This document shows positions 24,351 through 37,176 of a stretch of DNA of 64,000 nucleotides, one piece after another. How positions within the stretch are numbered: position 1 is the first letter of the stretch; every line of letters begins with the position of its first letter. Made by a program: the position numbers and the translations under genes. The DNA is taken from the NCBI GenBank assembly GCA_030549335.1, contig CM060191.1:53357447-53421446 (forward strand). The letters run 5' to 3'. The stretch comes from Pontederia crassipes. Lineage: Eukaryota; Streptophyta; Magnoliopsida; Commelinales; Pontederiaceae. The notes under the pieces are model-generated. The model made no database searches. It was not told the DNA's origin and saw only the letters and a program-made list of their open reading frames with translations.

Positions 24351-25322
24351 TCTCTCCTGGACCTTCGGTTTGAAACCCTGAGGTGACCCCCGCCACCGTC
24401 GAAATCCCGACGCCCGCCACATCCCAAACTTCCATCTCCGAGATCACTGCTACCTCCGACGCCTCTCCAACGCTATGTCGCCAACTCCTCCGCCTCCTAC
24501 TGCCGGAGGAGAGCTTGGAGCAGCTCCTGCTATCGTAGTTGCTGGTGCGGTCTGAGCATGAGAGAGCGAAGGTGGATATCTTGTGAGATGAATGTGAACC
24601 GTTGAATTAAATTTTGATGACATCTAATCTAATTTGAACCATCAGATTTAATGGACAGTTGAGGACGCGTTGCATATTCATTTTACCCACATATATATAT
24701 ATATTGTTTTGGATTGGATAACTTATGAAACAGATTTTGCTTTATTGCCTCTTTTCTAATCGATCAGGCTCTTGCAACATGAAATCTCATCTTAAACGTT
24801 GGTGATTATGGTGTCTTTGGCGAAACGCTACAAGCTACAAACGATATAAAAGAGACAGCTTTTCACGGACACAAAAGCATTTGCCTACACACCCTTTTCT
24901 TTTCTCCACTTCCCTTGCTTTCAACAGTAGACACTATCATAGCGGGACAGCCAGAGAATGCACACAGCACCCCTAAATTTCAGGTCATTGGACTCCAACC
25001 AGATCCATCTCATATTGTTCTGGTCTGGGTCTGTCCTTGGGGTGACTTCACATGCGAAGAAGCCATTAAAGTCTACCATCTGAAGCTTTATACTTATCAT
25101 TGATCATTATTTTTCTTCTTCTCACCTTTCTCTATCCTTGAGGATGATGCTGTCCCGTAAAATCCGAGAGACTGGTTTTGTTCCCTTGGCGACAGTCGTA
25201 ATCCAAAAGGCAAGCAAGTGCTGCGTCGCATCTCAAAGCCTCCTCCATACATATCCCAAAGAAATGCCTGCCTTCACATTCATTCTCCCCTTGCCATGAA
25301 TAGAAAAATGGAGATAATCCAA

Positions 25323-25358
<36 letters not shown>

Positions 25359-26700
25359 CTAGAGCAATGACCTTTTTTAGGAGAAAATGGTCCACACAAT
25401 TTGATCAAACTTGAAATTCAGATCATGTGTCATCAAGGTCTGACCTTGAAGATCGAAATCCTACATAAAATCGGCGAGGAATCATAAGATTGAATATTAT
25501 AAAATTAAATCAAGGATCATAAAATCATACTTATTAATAAAAATACATGTTTTAAAAATAATAAATATATTTTTGATAATTTTTTATATTAAAAATTTAA
25601 ATAATACTTTATCAGCATATTTTTTTATTAATTCTTAAGTCAAATTATATAAAAAAATATTAAAAATAAAAAATAAAGAAATATATGTATTAAACTTCAT
25701 CTGAATTATTCTTATTGTCATAAATATATTTTTTCATATGAGATTGATAAGGACAAGACAAGATTTTTAAGATGTAAATTGAAATCTTGATAATCTTGAT
25801 TGCCACTACTAACTATATAACAGATAGCCCTTTCTAACTTTTTTTAAATTTACTCCCCCATCCCCTTCAGTAAGATATTGTGCATGGCATCACAAGGAGA
25901 CGCTTAATAATGTAACAAGCAAATTGTGACCTCCAAGGGAACCCCCACATGGCCCTATGAGTAATGTACTAATTGTTGACCCCTTTTTTTTGAAAAAAAG
26001 AAGCATAAGAAAATAATATAGTGGTTGGAAAATTTGCAAATATACAACTCCACTCAGCTCTATTTGGCCTTCAATCCTCCACATGGGGGGCAATTAGGTG
26101 AGCCAATATATATTACTATTTGACATTTTATATACATTTTCCCCCTTGTCTCCTTGCTAATGCCCATGTACATTACTTACACACTGTCACACCATTAATT
26201 AAACTATTAATTCTCCAACCATACACAGCACAGCACAGCACATTTCTTAATGGAGCTTTCAAGTACATCAAGGGGAATCTCTCTCCTGCACTGGTACCAA
26301 AATTTCTAGAACTGAATGCTGCATTAAATTGATTATTATTATTAAGAAAAGATGGATGGGTCAGAGGGGGACTTGGTGGTGGTGGTGGTGGCCAAGAACC
26401 TCATTTGCAAACGCATAATTATGTGGGCATGTGCTACTCCTTTCATTTTCCACCTTTGACCTTCTTCTAGCTTTAGTTTATATGTTCCTACCTCTAACCG
26501 AAGCTTTTATTTCCAAGATAGATGAATTATATATATTTATGTACTATATATTCATTAATTAATATATCTCAAGTTAAAATTCACCCAAAAAATATTTATC
26601 TTTTTTTTGTGCTAACTTTATAAATTTATCCTACTACTACATTAAAGCTAAAAATGCCTAAAAAATATATTTTTGGCAAGAGGCCAAAAATAAACCTCCT
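24351..26700. other. Intergenic DNA upstream of the NPH3 gene
   Basis: I see no gene. The interval holds a G/C-rich patch (24360-24560), AT-rich sequence, an (AT)n microsatellite at 25325-25355 and a GGT repeat near 26370. Likely distal promoter elements of the NPH3 gene cannot be defined from sequence alone. Confidence 0.5.
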
Positions 26701-26799
26701 AATTCTTTTTTTTTTCTTTTGCATTTCCTTGTCTGTAACATTCCCAGGCGTCCCCTGTTTAGTTCACTGAAACTTCAACGGCTCAATTCATCCCCTCTA

Positions 26800-26831
<32 letters not shown>

Positions 26832-27817
26832 GTGTGTGTGTGCGCGCGCCTCCATTGCAATTTTTTTACTCTTCTTCTTCTTCTTCTTCTTCTTCGCATC
26901 TCCTGTTGCCTCCGTTGTCCTGTTTCGGACAGATGGATTGATGCAGAGGTCCTCGGTCCCCTCCGAACTCGGCATCCGCCTGCAAACTGGGTTTGGAGCG
27001 GCGACGAGAGCAGGGGGTTTGAAGGTAGAGGAAAAGACAGAATAGAAGCTGCTCCCTTGGACCCATTTTTATTGCATGATTTTTGGGCGGTTTATTGCTT
27101 TTCTAATCTTGGGTACATTTGATTCCTTTTTTTCTTTTAATCTCTTGTGGTTGGATTAGTTGCGAACTGGGATCGCGTTTTGGTGACGGGATCAGAGATT
27201 TGATTCCTTGCCGCTTTGCTCCAAATTTTGATGCATCGTTGTCCATTTTGTTTTCTTCTTCTTCTTTTCTTTTCTTTTTTTTCCTTTAGTGAGTGCGTTG
27301 GTGCTGTTCTTGGCTTGTGGTTCCGGTTACCAGTTCTCCTTTATTTCTGGTGGGATTACTGGATTAGGTTTGTGCTCTGGTGGGGGTTTATGGATTTGGT
27401 GATGGGCGGTAGACTCTTGAGCAATTTGTTCTGTTGGTCTTTAATCTCGGACTTCTTCTTTCTCCTGATTTAGGATTTCCTCTACAGTTCATAAATTTAG
27501 GACCTTGCGATCCTGGTTTTGTTCTTATGACTTTGGCACTTGCCAATAGAGTTATGGAATTGCTGGCTTTGATTTTATGAACTTGAAATGGGAAGCTCAA
27601 AGTTCCAATTTCTGGTTACTGAAGCAGTAGCTCTCACCTCTGAATGCAGTGCTCCTGTCCGTGAATTATGTGCTCTCCGGTGGACTTCCTCCACCAGGCC
27701 AAAGGACGTCATGTAAGGCGACCTGTTCTCTAAATTTGTTGGTCTCAGTCCACTCTCCGTGGCCTTCTTCAATTTTGTTCGAGTTCCCCTGTGTTTTCCA
27801 CCGCGATTCGGCTAAAA
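26700..27817 (+). promoter_or_regulatory. Pyrimidine-rich leader and proximal promoter of the NPH3 gene
   Basis: A (CT)n/(GT)n/(GC)n run at 26800-26850 and a (CTT)n run at 26872-26895 precede about 900 bp of non-coding leader. Such CT-rich leaders are common in plant genes. Several short upstream frames are present, so translation may be modulated or a leader intron may remove them; neither can be decided without transcripts. Confidence 0.45.
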
Positions 27818-28473
27818 ATGGCCTGCAAGAAGCTGGGTTCGAAACCTGATGCCTTCCAGCAGCAAGGACAAGCTTGGTATACTGCCTCCCTTTCTTCGGT
27901 TGTTCCCTTCGCATTACCGCCCTTGATATGCTCATAAAAACTGTATCCTTACTCTTTTCTTTAATTTCTTAAGTTTCCGTATCTTTATAGTCCATTGTAG
28001 TTCCTAGGAAAAAAGAATGTTCTGTTTAAACGAATTCCACAAAAGATTGCTCAAACTTAATCTGACTTCTGAACTCGTTAAGAGTAAGAATGGTTATTGT
28101 ACTTAATGCTCTTCGTTTACTATCAAAATGCACTTGTAATGCAATCATCCGTGTAAAACATTCATGACACGATAAAATTTTAGGTGCCTATTGCCTACTT
28201 CTCGGTACCTTCTGTTGTTCTAAGTTGCACATGTGCAATATATGTAATCCTTTGGATCAGTTTTCTTGAATATTCACTTTGTGTGGAATCTGGATAAATT
28301 ATGGTCTGAAATGCTGCATGACGGTAACTTAGTTTATTCTCTCTCTCTCTCTCTCGTTCTAAGTTGCACATGTGCAATATATGTAATCCTTTGGATCAGT
28401 TTTCTTGAATATTCACTTTGTGTGGAATCTGGATAAATTATGGTCTGAAATGCTGCATGACGGTAACTTAGTT

Positions 28474-28567
<94 letters not shown>

Positions 28568-31283
28568 AGTCCTTAACATAGTTAGAAAGAGGATCACTAA
28601 ATTGTTTTATACTTGCTCCAGGTTTTGCACGACTGGACTTCCCAGTGATGTTACCGTTCACATAAAGGAGATGTCCTTCCATCTTCATAAGGTGTGGGTT
28701 TAACAATGAAAGTCTTGCTGTCTCCATTTGTTTGTTATGTTTCAGTTGATGTTCAAACTGGTGTAAGCAATCATGCTATTTCTTTTTGAAACGAAGCAAT
28801 TATGTTATTAGGTTATACCTCTACTCAATCTCGTATTTCATTTAACGTTTAGATAGCATGCAATTTATTTTATCTGTGATGGACTAGTCATTGATCTTGT
28901 TGCTTTTGATGACCTGAATTTTATAAAGGTGTTGTCCAAAAGGTTGAAGAAGCCAAAAATTGAATTGTTTGAAATATATAAATTTCATATGTTATTTCTC
29001 TATAGTGAAGTGGCTTCTCAAACTGGTATCTTCTGCATGTTTTTTAATATTTTCTTTGTCAACTTTATTAAGAGAATGTAAAACAGAAAAGATGAAATAA
29101 GCTTTCTTGTCATATCTTACCTTTTTTTGTTGGTACACAATCTATCACTTGTTTGTGTTCATAATAGAATCTGAATTAACTCAAGAATTTATATGCCTTA
29201 CTCTTTTTCTCGATATGCTACTTTATAATGATCTTATCATTGATCTGACAAGTTGCTTGCCTTTTCATCACTTACTTGACTCTGCATTAAAACTTGGAAC
29301 AAGCATCTCACCTCACAGTTAACTTTCTGATCAACATGTCCTTTTTCTTTTTCTTGTAGTTCCCTCTACTATCCAAGAGTGCTCTTTTGGAGAAACTAAT
29401 CGCTGAGAATTCCACCGAAGAAGGTTGTGTGTTCAAATTAGATGACATTCCTGGTGGTGCAAAAACATTTGAACTAGTGGTCAAATTCTGTTATGGTGTG
29501 AAATTTGAGCTTAGTGCCTCAAATGTGGTTTGTCTTCGCTGTGCTGGTGAGCATCTTCAGATGACAGAAGAAATGTCTGAAGAAAACTTGATCGCTCAGA
29601 CAGAGATTTTCCTCAATCAAGTAGTACTTCGTAACTGGAAAGATTCAATGAAAGCACTTCAAACATGTGATAATCTTCTTCCATATGCTGAAAATCTTCA
29701 AATTATTAAGAGATGTCTAGAGTCTTTGGCTATAAAAGCATGTACAGATCCAAAACTTATTGGGTGGCCACTGATGGAGCATGGTGCCATGCAAAGCCCT
29801 GGTGGGAGTGTTTTGTGGAATGGAATCAGCACAGGAGCAAGGCCCAGAAATTATAGTTATAACTGGTGGTATGAGGATGCTTCTTCTTTAAGCCTTGAAT
29901 TATATAAGAGGCTTATTTCAGTCATGGAATCTCGAGGCATCAAACAAGATATAATTGCTGGCTCCTTGACATTCTATGCCAAACAGTATCTTCCTGGACT
30001 TAATAGACGGGAAAGTATGGCACCTGTGACACTGACAAATGCACCATCTGAGGAAGAACAAAAACATTTCCTTGAAGAGATAGTTAGCATGTTGCCTTTT
30101 CAAAAGGGTGTAACATCAACCAAGTTTTTGCTTGCTCTTCTTCGCACTGCCATGATTTTGCGAGCTAGTCAATCTTGTATTTCTGACTTGGAGAAAAGGA
30201 TTGGAATGCAACTTGACCAGGCCAAATTGGAGGATTTATTGTTGCCAACATTTTCATACACCTTGGAAACATTATACAATGTAGATTGTGTTCAAAGAAT
30301 GCTCGACCATTTCGTATCCTTTGATCAGGCTAATGGGAGTTCATCTCCAGGTTTATTTGATGAGCAATTAATAGGTTCACCTTCTTTGATACCTATGACT
30401 ACTGTCTCCAAGTTAATAGATGGATTTTTAGCAGAAGTTGCTTCTGACATCAACTTGAAGCCTCCAAAGTTCCAGGCATTGGCTGGTGCTATACCTGATT
30501 ATGCACGTGCGTTAGATGATGGATTATATCGTGCTATTGACATATATTTGAAGGTATCCGATGATTCGTCCCTCCTGTTCCTAATATGATATTTGACCTC
30601 ATAATTTTCATCAATTAACCATCTGATCACCTACTATGTGTTTTTTTTTTTGGCAAAGTATTTATGCTATATATGAGTTCTCCATATTTTCAAGCAAATT
30701 GTTAAATGTGTTATTGCTGATATCTGTTTCACATATGCAGGCACATCCATGGCTTACAGAGCCAGAACGGGAACAAATATGTAGATTGATGGATTGCCAG
30801 AAGCTCTCTTTAGAAGCATGCACACACGCTGCACAGAATGAAAGACTCCCACTACGAATAGTGGTCCAAGTACTCTTTTTCGAGCAGCTTCAACTGAGGT
30901 CTTCTATTGTTGGATGCTTACAGGTTTCTGACAATATTGATGGGTCTAGACCTCTGAGGAGTGGCATTGGTGGTTCAGGGGAAGCCGGTGGTTGGGCAAG
31001 TGCTGTAAGAGAAAACCAAGTTCTGAAAGTGGGCATGGACAGTATGAGGATGAGGGTAGCAGAACTTGAAAAAGAGTGCACAAACATGAGACAGGAGATT
31101 GAGAAATTGGGTCGTTGGAGGAATCGATGGAGCAGCGCCCCAAAGAAGTTGAAGCTTAAGTTGAGGTCCCAGATGTGCAGTGCTAGAGAAGGATCTGTAA
31201 GCGAGCAGCACAAGTCTGTAAGTAGCAAGAGTGAAAAGGTGCTGCCAAAATCTAAGAAGCACCAGAATCAGATGCACAATTAA
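27818..31283 (+). CDS. BTB/POZ-NPH3 family protein, 4 exons, 621 aa
   Basis: The exons are 27818-27876, 28622-28691, 29360-30553 and 30741-31283, all GT-AG and in frame. The start ATG has A at -3 and G at +4 and opens [13 protein letters not shown], the usual N-terminus of one NPH3 subgroup. Residues about 20-125 are the BTB fold ([20 protein letters not shown], then [20 protein letters not shown]). The NPH3 domain spans about 207-495 ([55 protein letters not shown]). A coiled coil lies at about 532-565, followed by a basic Ser/Lys tail. NPH3 proteins act with phototropins or in auxin-related polarity, as CUL3 substrate adaptors at the plasma membrane. Sequence resembles the Arabidopsis At1g30440/At5g03250 type; I give no symbol. 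Intron 1 carries a very recent duplication and a long microsatellite. Confidence 0.95.
28217..28561. repeat. Perfect 121-bp direct duplication with CT and CA microsatellites (NPH3 intron 1)
   Basis: Bases 28217-28337 and 28356-28476 read identically. Each copy is followed by a CT run (about 18 bp after the first, about 31 bp after the second), then a (CA) run of roughly 27 units at 28508-28561. The CT runs at both ends suggest unequal exchange or slippage between them. It lies wholly inside intron 1 and leaves the splice sites intact. Confidence 0.95.
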
Positions 31284-32235
31284 TCCCTCCTCTCTGCCCT
31301 GACATAATTATGATTTAATGTTAATTTTCTGTGTCTCCCTCCCCCTGCAACAGGGGCTGTGAATTATAGATCTCTTCTTTTACGTTTGAATAGAACTCGG
31401 CCTCATGTCTGCCCTTGTCATTTCTACCATTTTTGAACTTCCAACTATGTGCATTTGTGCTAGCTGTAACCGTCATCCTGTTAGTCCAAATTGTGCAAAG
31501 AGTTAGTTTTGTTGTGTAATTTGAGAAGCTTGTCCGCTGTACTTGTGATAATATTCGACACAATCTATTTCAGTATTTTGCATATAAGATAAGCCCATGA
31601 AACAACAGCGTCAGTAAAACAAATTTTTGTATCATGCAGTGGGGGAGATAGACACTTTTCCTTCTTTTCTTTACTGATCCAGAGGAGGATTCTTTTTGTT
31701 GCGTCCGGTTTTATCCGTGCTCCATCTTCAGTCGAAGCCTTTATTATCACCAACTCAGAGCGACGAAAGCTCATCTTATAATTAATCGGTGAAATAGCTT
31801 GAAGTTTTCTGCTGCTGCACGTTTCGCTGTTGATTAGTATTGCAATGAACGAATCAAAATGCCCACACACATCTCATCATATACACCACGACGTGCCCCT
31901 ACTCAGTCCTGATGAAACCTTGAATTGGGATACATACAAAGTTGACAGACAGCTGAAAGAAAGAGGACGCGTTCATGCCTGAATGGCATGCATATATATA
32001 TGCTCATCTTTAACCCGAGTGTTGCTGCGACTGGGCAGGAAGGAACAAGTTAATGCAGAAGTGAACCAGACCAGGGGCAGGGGATGAAGGATTCGGACAT
32101 CTACAACAAAACAAATCCAAGGGGCAGGGGGCGTCGCGCCTGATGAAGATGTGATTTGATGCAGCAGCTATCGGCGCTCCCGTCAAAAGGTGAGGCGCAT
32201 GTGGCATCGAAAACCGATGTACCGCAGAGGGATTA
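31284..32235 (+). other. NPH3 3' UTR and intergenic DNA
   Basis: The first several hundred bases are likely the 3' UTR. No further coding region or RNA gene is recognised up to the LTR at 32236. Confidence 0.5.
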
Positions 32236-34357
32236 TGTAACGACCCTGATTTTTCAAGATTTAATAAATAGATATTTTATTATTTTATTTTAAAAAAAAA
32301 TATTATTATTAATATTACTATATTTAATAATTTCGAAAATAAAAATAAAAATTGAGAGGAGTTTGATTAGGGATAAGATTATTCAATTAATTTCGTAATT
32401 TATCTAATTAAATATTAGAATAAATAGGGAGTGGTTAAATGGATAAATTAGAGGATTTAATTTGAATGAGATTAGATAATATGGTTAGAGAATAATTAAA
32501 AATCTATAAACACTATAAACAAGAATAGGGGGTACGAACGTTTTGGCTTCGTCTGCGTGATTTTCGGCTTCGTCTTCAGCGACGTCAGAGAACAAGGCGC
32601 GCAGGTACGTAGGGGGATTCTGCTTGGTTGTTACGACGCAATTTAGTTTTAAATTAGATTTGTTACGGCCGAAATTTTTTGGTCGTAATTGTCTGTTCGA
32701 CACGTGATGTTCCCGACCGAAAAGAGGGGGGCGTAACTAGAAGACGAGATTCATGTAGAGATAGAAAGGAGTAAAAAAAAAGAGGAATCATCTATTACGG
32801 TCGAGAAGTTGGGAGAGAGAGAAAAATAGAGAAAGAGGAATCATCTATTATGGTCGAGAAAAGGGAAGATGAAAAAAAAGGGTGTTTACGGTCGAAGAGT
32901 TAGGATTTTCGGCCGTAAAGGAATAGAGAGGTAGAGAGAGAAAGATGAAAAAAAAGTGTTTATGGCCGAAGAGTTATGGTTTTCGACCGTAATGAAATAG
33001 AGGGTAAAGTCTGGAGAGAGAAAGATGTAGAAAAAAAAAAGAGAAGAGAATTTACGGTCGTAAAAATCAGAGAAGATAGAGAGAGAAAAAAATAGAGAGA
33101 GATTTATAATAAAAAAAGGGAATTGATGTTACGGCCGTAATGAACAGGGAGTACCCATCGAGAGTTATTATTTATTTTTGAGTAAATTTTAATTACTGAT
33201 TATTATTGTTGTTATTAATTAATTTGATGTATTAATAATATTGTTGATGATTGATCTGTTTATATTATGATGAACTTTGATTTTGATTGTATTGTTGACC
33301 TACTTAGTTTTGAGTTCAGAATTTATCTAATCAAATTGATAATTTATTTAAAGATAGACATTTTAGGTAAACAAGATAAAAGCTGAAAGCTACTGGACCC
33401 ATGTTCACTGATTGCCACTAAGTCGGGACCAATTGAATTGAATTGAATGGGGCAGATAGTGTAAAAGCTATGGCTGTCCTATGTATGGCCACTCGTCCCC
33501 TACCATACACGAACCCATTGAATCGTATCGGGCTTGCCGTGACACTGATCCCCCACTGACCTGCATGAAAGTGGCATGGTGTCCTTTAATTGACTGAGCG
33601 CTCCTCATTGAACTGGATAACTCCGAACATTGAAAATCAAATTGAATTGAATTGAATTGAAATTGGAATTGAAGTGAATGAAATTAAATCATGGTCATTT
33701 GGATATATTGACATGGAGTTGGCAATTATTATTGCCCTATTGAATTGAATTGTTATTGGCCAATGACCATTGATTATTGAATTAGAAATTGTTAATTGAA
33801 TATTGATCTATTAATTAGGCAATTGATAATTATTAATTGAAAAAAAAATTGTTATTGATTTACATTGGTCTGTTGACCATAGCCTGATATATTGTTCATA
33901 TTGATAAATTGTTAATTGATTATTGTATTGACTGCTCATTCGACTCATTATTGATTTTATCTTATTTTCGATTGAGCATATTGATTGTCTTTTAGACCCT
34001 ACGTACTGAGTATTTTTATACTCATGGATATTTTCCTGTACTTGGATCCGTGCAGGTGAGAGAGCTATAGATGATGGTCCTGCAGGTGGCTACGCTCAGT
34101 GACAGACAGATATTGCACATGACATTAGATCTAGTTATTTAGTTTTATTATTTCCGCACTTATTAGAATTATAAACTCATGAATGTTTTAGCATTTCGAT
34201 TATTATAGATTTAGTTATTATTTTGAAAAGTCTTTCGCATTTATATTTTATATTCTGCACTTTATAGATTTTATTCCGTAAAAATATTTTATAAAAAATT
34301 GAATAACATCTCTGAGATGACTCTGAATACGTGAAAGTCACGTGGGTGAACGTTACA
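32236..34357. mobile_element. Probable solo LTR (~2.1 kb) of a Tekay/Del-like gypsy element
   Basis: It starts TGTAACGACCCTGA and ends GTGAACGTTACA, giving the palindromic TGTAACG...CGTTACA ends common to long LTRs of Tekay/Del elements. It holds no coding capacity. An internal set of imperfect repeats (about 32740-33140) each carries a TTACGGYCG motif, and GAATT-type microsatellites lie near 33432 and 33630. The flanking pentamers (GATTA and CATTC) share only ATT, so target-site duplication is unproven. Confidence 0.6.
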
Positions 34358-35610
34358 CATTCGTTTCATACTCTTTTGACAATTTTGCCTCTTTGAAAAG
34401 TCCATTGGCTGCTGCCGTTTGACTTGCAAATTCTTTGTTCACACTTTGACTTGAAGAAAGATGGGTCCTTTCCTTTCTTTCCTTCAGCACAAGCATTTAT
34501 TGTGCACTTCCATAGAATATAGATTACACACACATTCATATATAACTAATGTGAAATATTAGTGTAAACATGACTGCATATAAATTATAAGCATATAATG
34601 CTTGCACTCAAATTATGTGTAATAATCACGTCTCCGCACCCAAGTTGTCGTTGTATATGATTGTACTAATGTCGCTCCCTCTTTTTCACCATATTCATGA
34701 ATCATTATCAAACTCTATGACCTGATGTTTGAAAACATTGTTTCCTCACGCGTACTAGCATGACAATTAAATAATTAATAGAGGATGTTAAGTGGTTCAT
34801 CATAAAAACTAAAAAGGAAAAAGATGCTTTCTTTTCTGCCATCAATATGCATCCAAAAAGTTGGTCATTGGGAAAAGAAAAGGGTCCTCGGCAGCTGGAC
34901 GGATATTCAAATTGTGGAAGTAATACTGCTACAATATTTCTTTTTACTTATATTATATCCTTGTCCTTTATGGAAATCCAGTTACATGAATGGATTTAAT
35001 GGGTCATACGTCTTATAGGGTGCATGACCCTCATACGCCATCTGATTAGCCATCCATTCACCGTCTGATCTAATATGATCATGGGCGACGAGATGGCGGT
35101 GACTGGGAGGTGCGAGCGACGACAGGCGACCCTTCTCCTCGATTTAGGAATGTCGACGGCGACGGCGACAAGACGAGGACAGCCGATTGCGAGATATCTG
35201 GCAAGGCGAGGACCGAGATTTACTCTTCCCCTTTCTCTCCGATCGACGACAAGAACGACGAGGGAAGCTACAACGATGACGATGGCGGCTGCAACTCGAT
35301 CGCACACAAGAGAGAAATAGGCGACGATGGCTTATGCTCCTTTGGGTGTGACTCTAGATCCATCGAGATTGACGACGGCGGCCACTACAACTCGATCGCA
35401 AGAAAGAGAGAAAGAGAGGGTGAGAGGGAGAAGGAGCGGCTGGTGATGGAGGAGTGTGGCCGGCGATGGAGGGTTGGTGGTTGGCATGCAGAAAGAGAGA
35501 GAGAAGGGAGGAGCTCTCGAAGGGGCAACACACCATCCGATTAGATCAGAAGGTGGACGGACGACATATGAGGGTTATAACCCCAATAAATCCTACATGG
35601 ATATATTATA
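34358..35610. other. Intergenic DNA with a G/A-rich coding-like patch
   Basis: The part at 35060-35560 is rich in GACGA/GAGAGA and is open in several frames on both strands, which reflects composition. I recognise no domain. A GAGRGA-rich segment near 35400-35520 resembles filler found in non-autonomous transposons of this window. Confidence 0.4.
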
Positions 35611-35614
35611 CGAT

Positions 35615-36645
35615 GTTATTAGGGGCGGATCGGACCGGACCGGCCGGTTCGACCATCGATCGGCCACTAACACGGTCTGCTAGGAGCTCTAAAATCGGAT
35701 CCATAGTTGAACCGGATTGAACCAGTCAAGATCGGTCAAGAACCGGTCAAAATCGGATAAAATCGGGTCGAACCACAGTTCTTGGGCCAATTAATTTTTT
35801 ATTATTTCTTTTGTTAAGAAATAATTTTATAAAAATTATTATAATAAATATGAAAATATCCAAAAATGAACTTTTTCCATAAAGCAACACATTATTTAAC
35901 TAGTGTCCTTCTTTATTTATAGTTGTCCACTTGATCATATGTTGCTAGTATTTTGAATGTGAAATTATATTTGTATACTTTAATTGTTTTTTTTCCTTCA
36001 TTTAGTCTAGAATTTATTAAGTTTTGAACTTTAACTTATGGATTATTATTTTATTCAAAATTTTATTATCATAAACGTATATTATAATACAAGTTAATTA
36101 TATATTTATTATATTATATATAATATTTGTTCTATTAGATAAATTAATTAGAAATGAATGGTGCAAACTATAACATACTTAATATAGTATAGTATTATAT
36201 ATATAAATATATATACACAAATTTAAAATGTCTTTAATTTAATATTTTTAATAGGTTCAAATTTAATAAATCACTAATTATACTATATATTTATCTATAG
36301 AATATATAATCTTTTCATAATATATTGGAAAAAATATTTATAGAAAATTTAAAAATAGAAAATTTATATATAATAATGAGATTCAATAAGATTTTTATTT
36401 ATTAAGTGTGTAATAATTTTAACATCAAATCTTAAATTTAAAGTTTATGATTGTTATTTTTTTATATAATTATATTTTGTTATAAGTATATATTCAAAAT
36501 ATAATAGCTTAATTTAATATATCATATTAAATATAATATTTTATTATTATCCGATCCGACCGACTGATTTGACCGACGATTTGACCGGTTCGATCTGAAA
36601 TGAACATCTATATGGATCGTTGTCCGACCCAGTCCTAACAACATT
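35615..36645. mobile_element. Candidate TIR transposon remnant with GGTCGGAC ends
   Basis: The left end (GTTATTAGGGGCGGATCGG) and the complement of the right end (GTTGTTAGGACTGGGTCGG) are similar over about 20 bp. The ends are GATCGG/GGTTCGA-rich and the 700-bp centre is very AT-rich. No transposase frame and no clean target duplication are visible. hAT or MULE ancestry is likely but not proven. Confidence 0.45.
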
Positions 36646-37078
36646 GATATCATATTACAAAGAAAGTATAAATAGTCATAATGTATTTCCTGTCTGACTA
36701 CGCCAGTACACTGTACACCTTATCCACAGTGACTTCACTTAACTCGCGTTAACTTCTCATCTCTATCACGAACGATAAAATCACATCTATTTTTAATTTG
36801 AGCTGTTTAATGATCACAACATGACTTTTACGTAGTTGTATTTGGTTTCATCATCTCCACATGAGTTCAGAATCTTTCTAACATCATTTTTTACACAATC
36901 TAAACTTTGTATTTCTAAGTATCACGAAAAAAACTGAAATTAAAAATGCTTTTATATTAATTTAGTGTAATGTAATATCCAAAATCACAAATCTTCAAGT
37001 TCACTCACAAAGTAGAGTTAGAGTTGACATGAACTCATTAACTAGTTTGACTCCCTCACGCCCTGCCTCCATCAACAT

Positions 37079-37087
37079 TATATATAG
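37079..37087 (+). promoter_or_regulatory. TATA box of the amino acid transporter gene
   Basis: TATATATAG sits 98 bp before the ATG at 37177 and only 23 bp before the upstream in-frame ATG at 37102. With the usual 25-35 bp spacing, transcription would begin near 37105-37120, downstream of the first ATG. This supports 37177 as the real start codon. Confidence 0.5.
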
Positions 37088-37176
37088 ACATACACATAGA
37101 TATGGTCTTCCTGTCTTTGCAAAGATTGCTCCATCCCAAGTCCAAGAGGTTGCCAAGAGTTGGGGGGCGTGCGCGC

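Noticed and set aside
26719-27122. Small frames in the NPH3 leader
   Set aside because: They run through CT, GT and CTT microsatellites and overlap each other in several frames; treated as untranslated leader.
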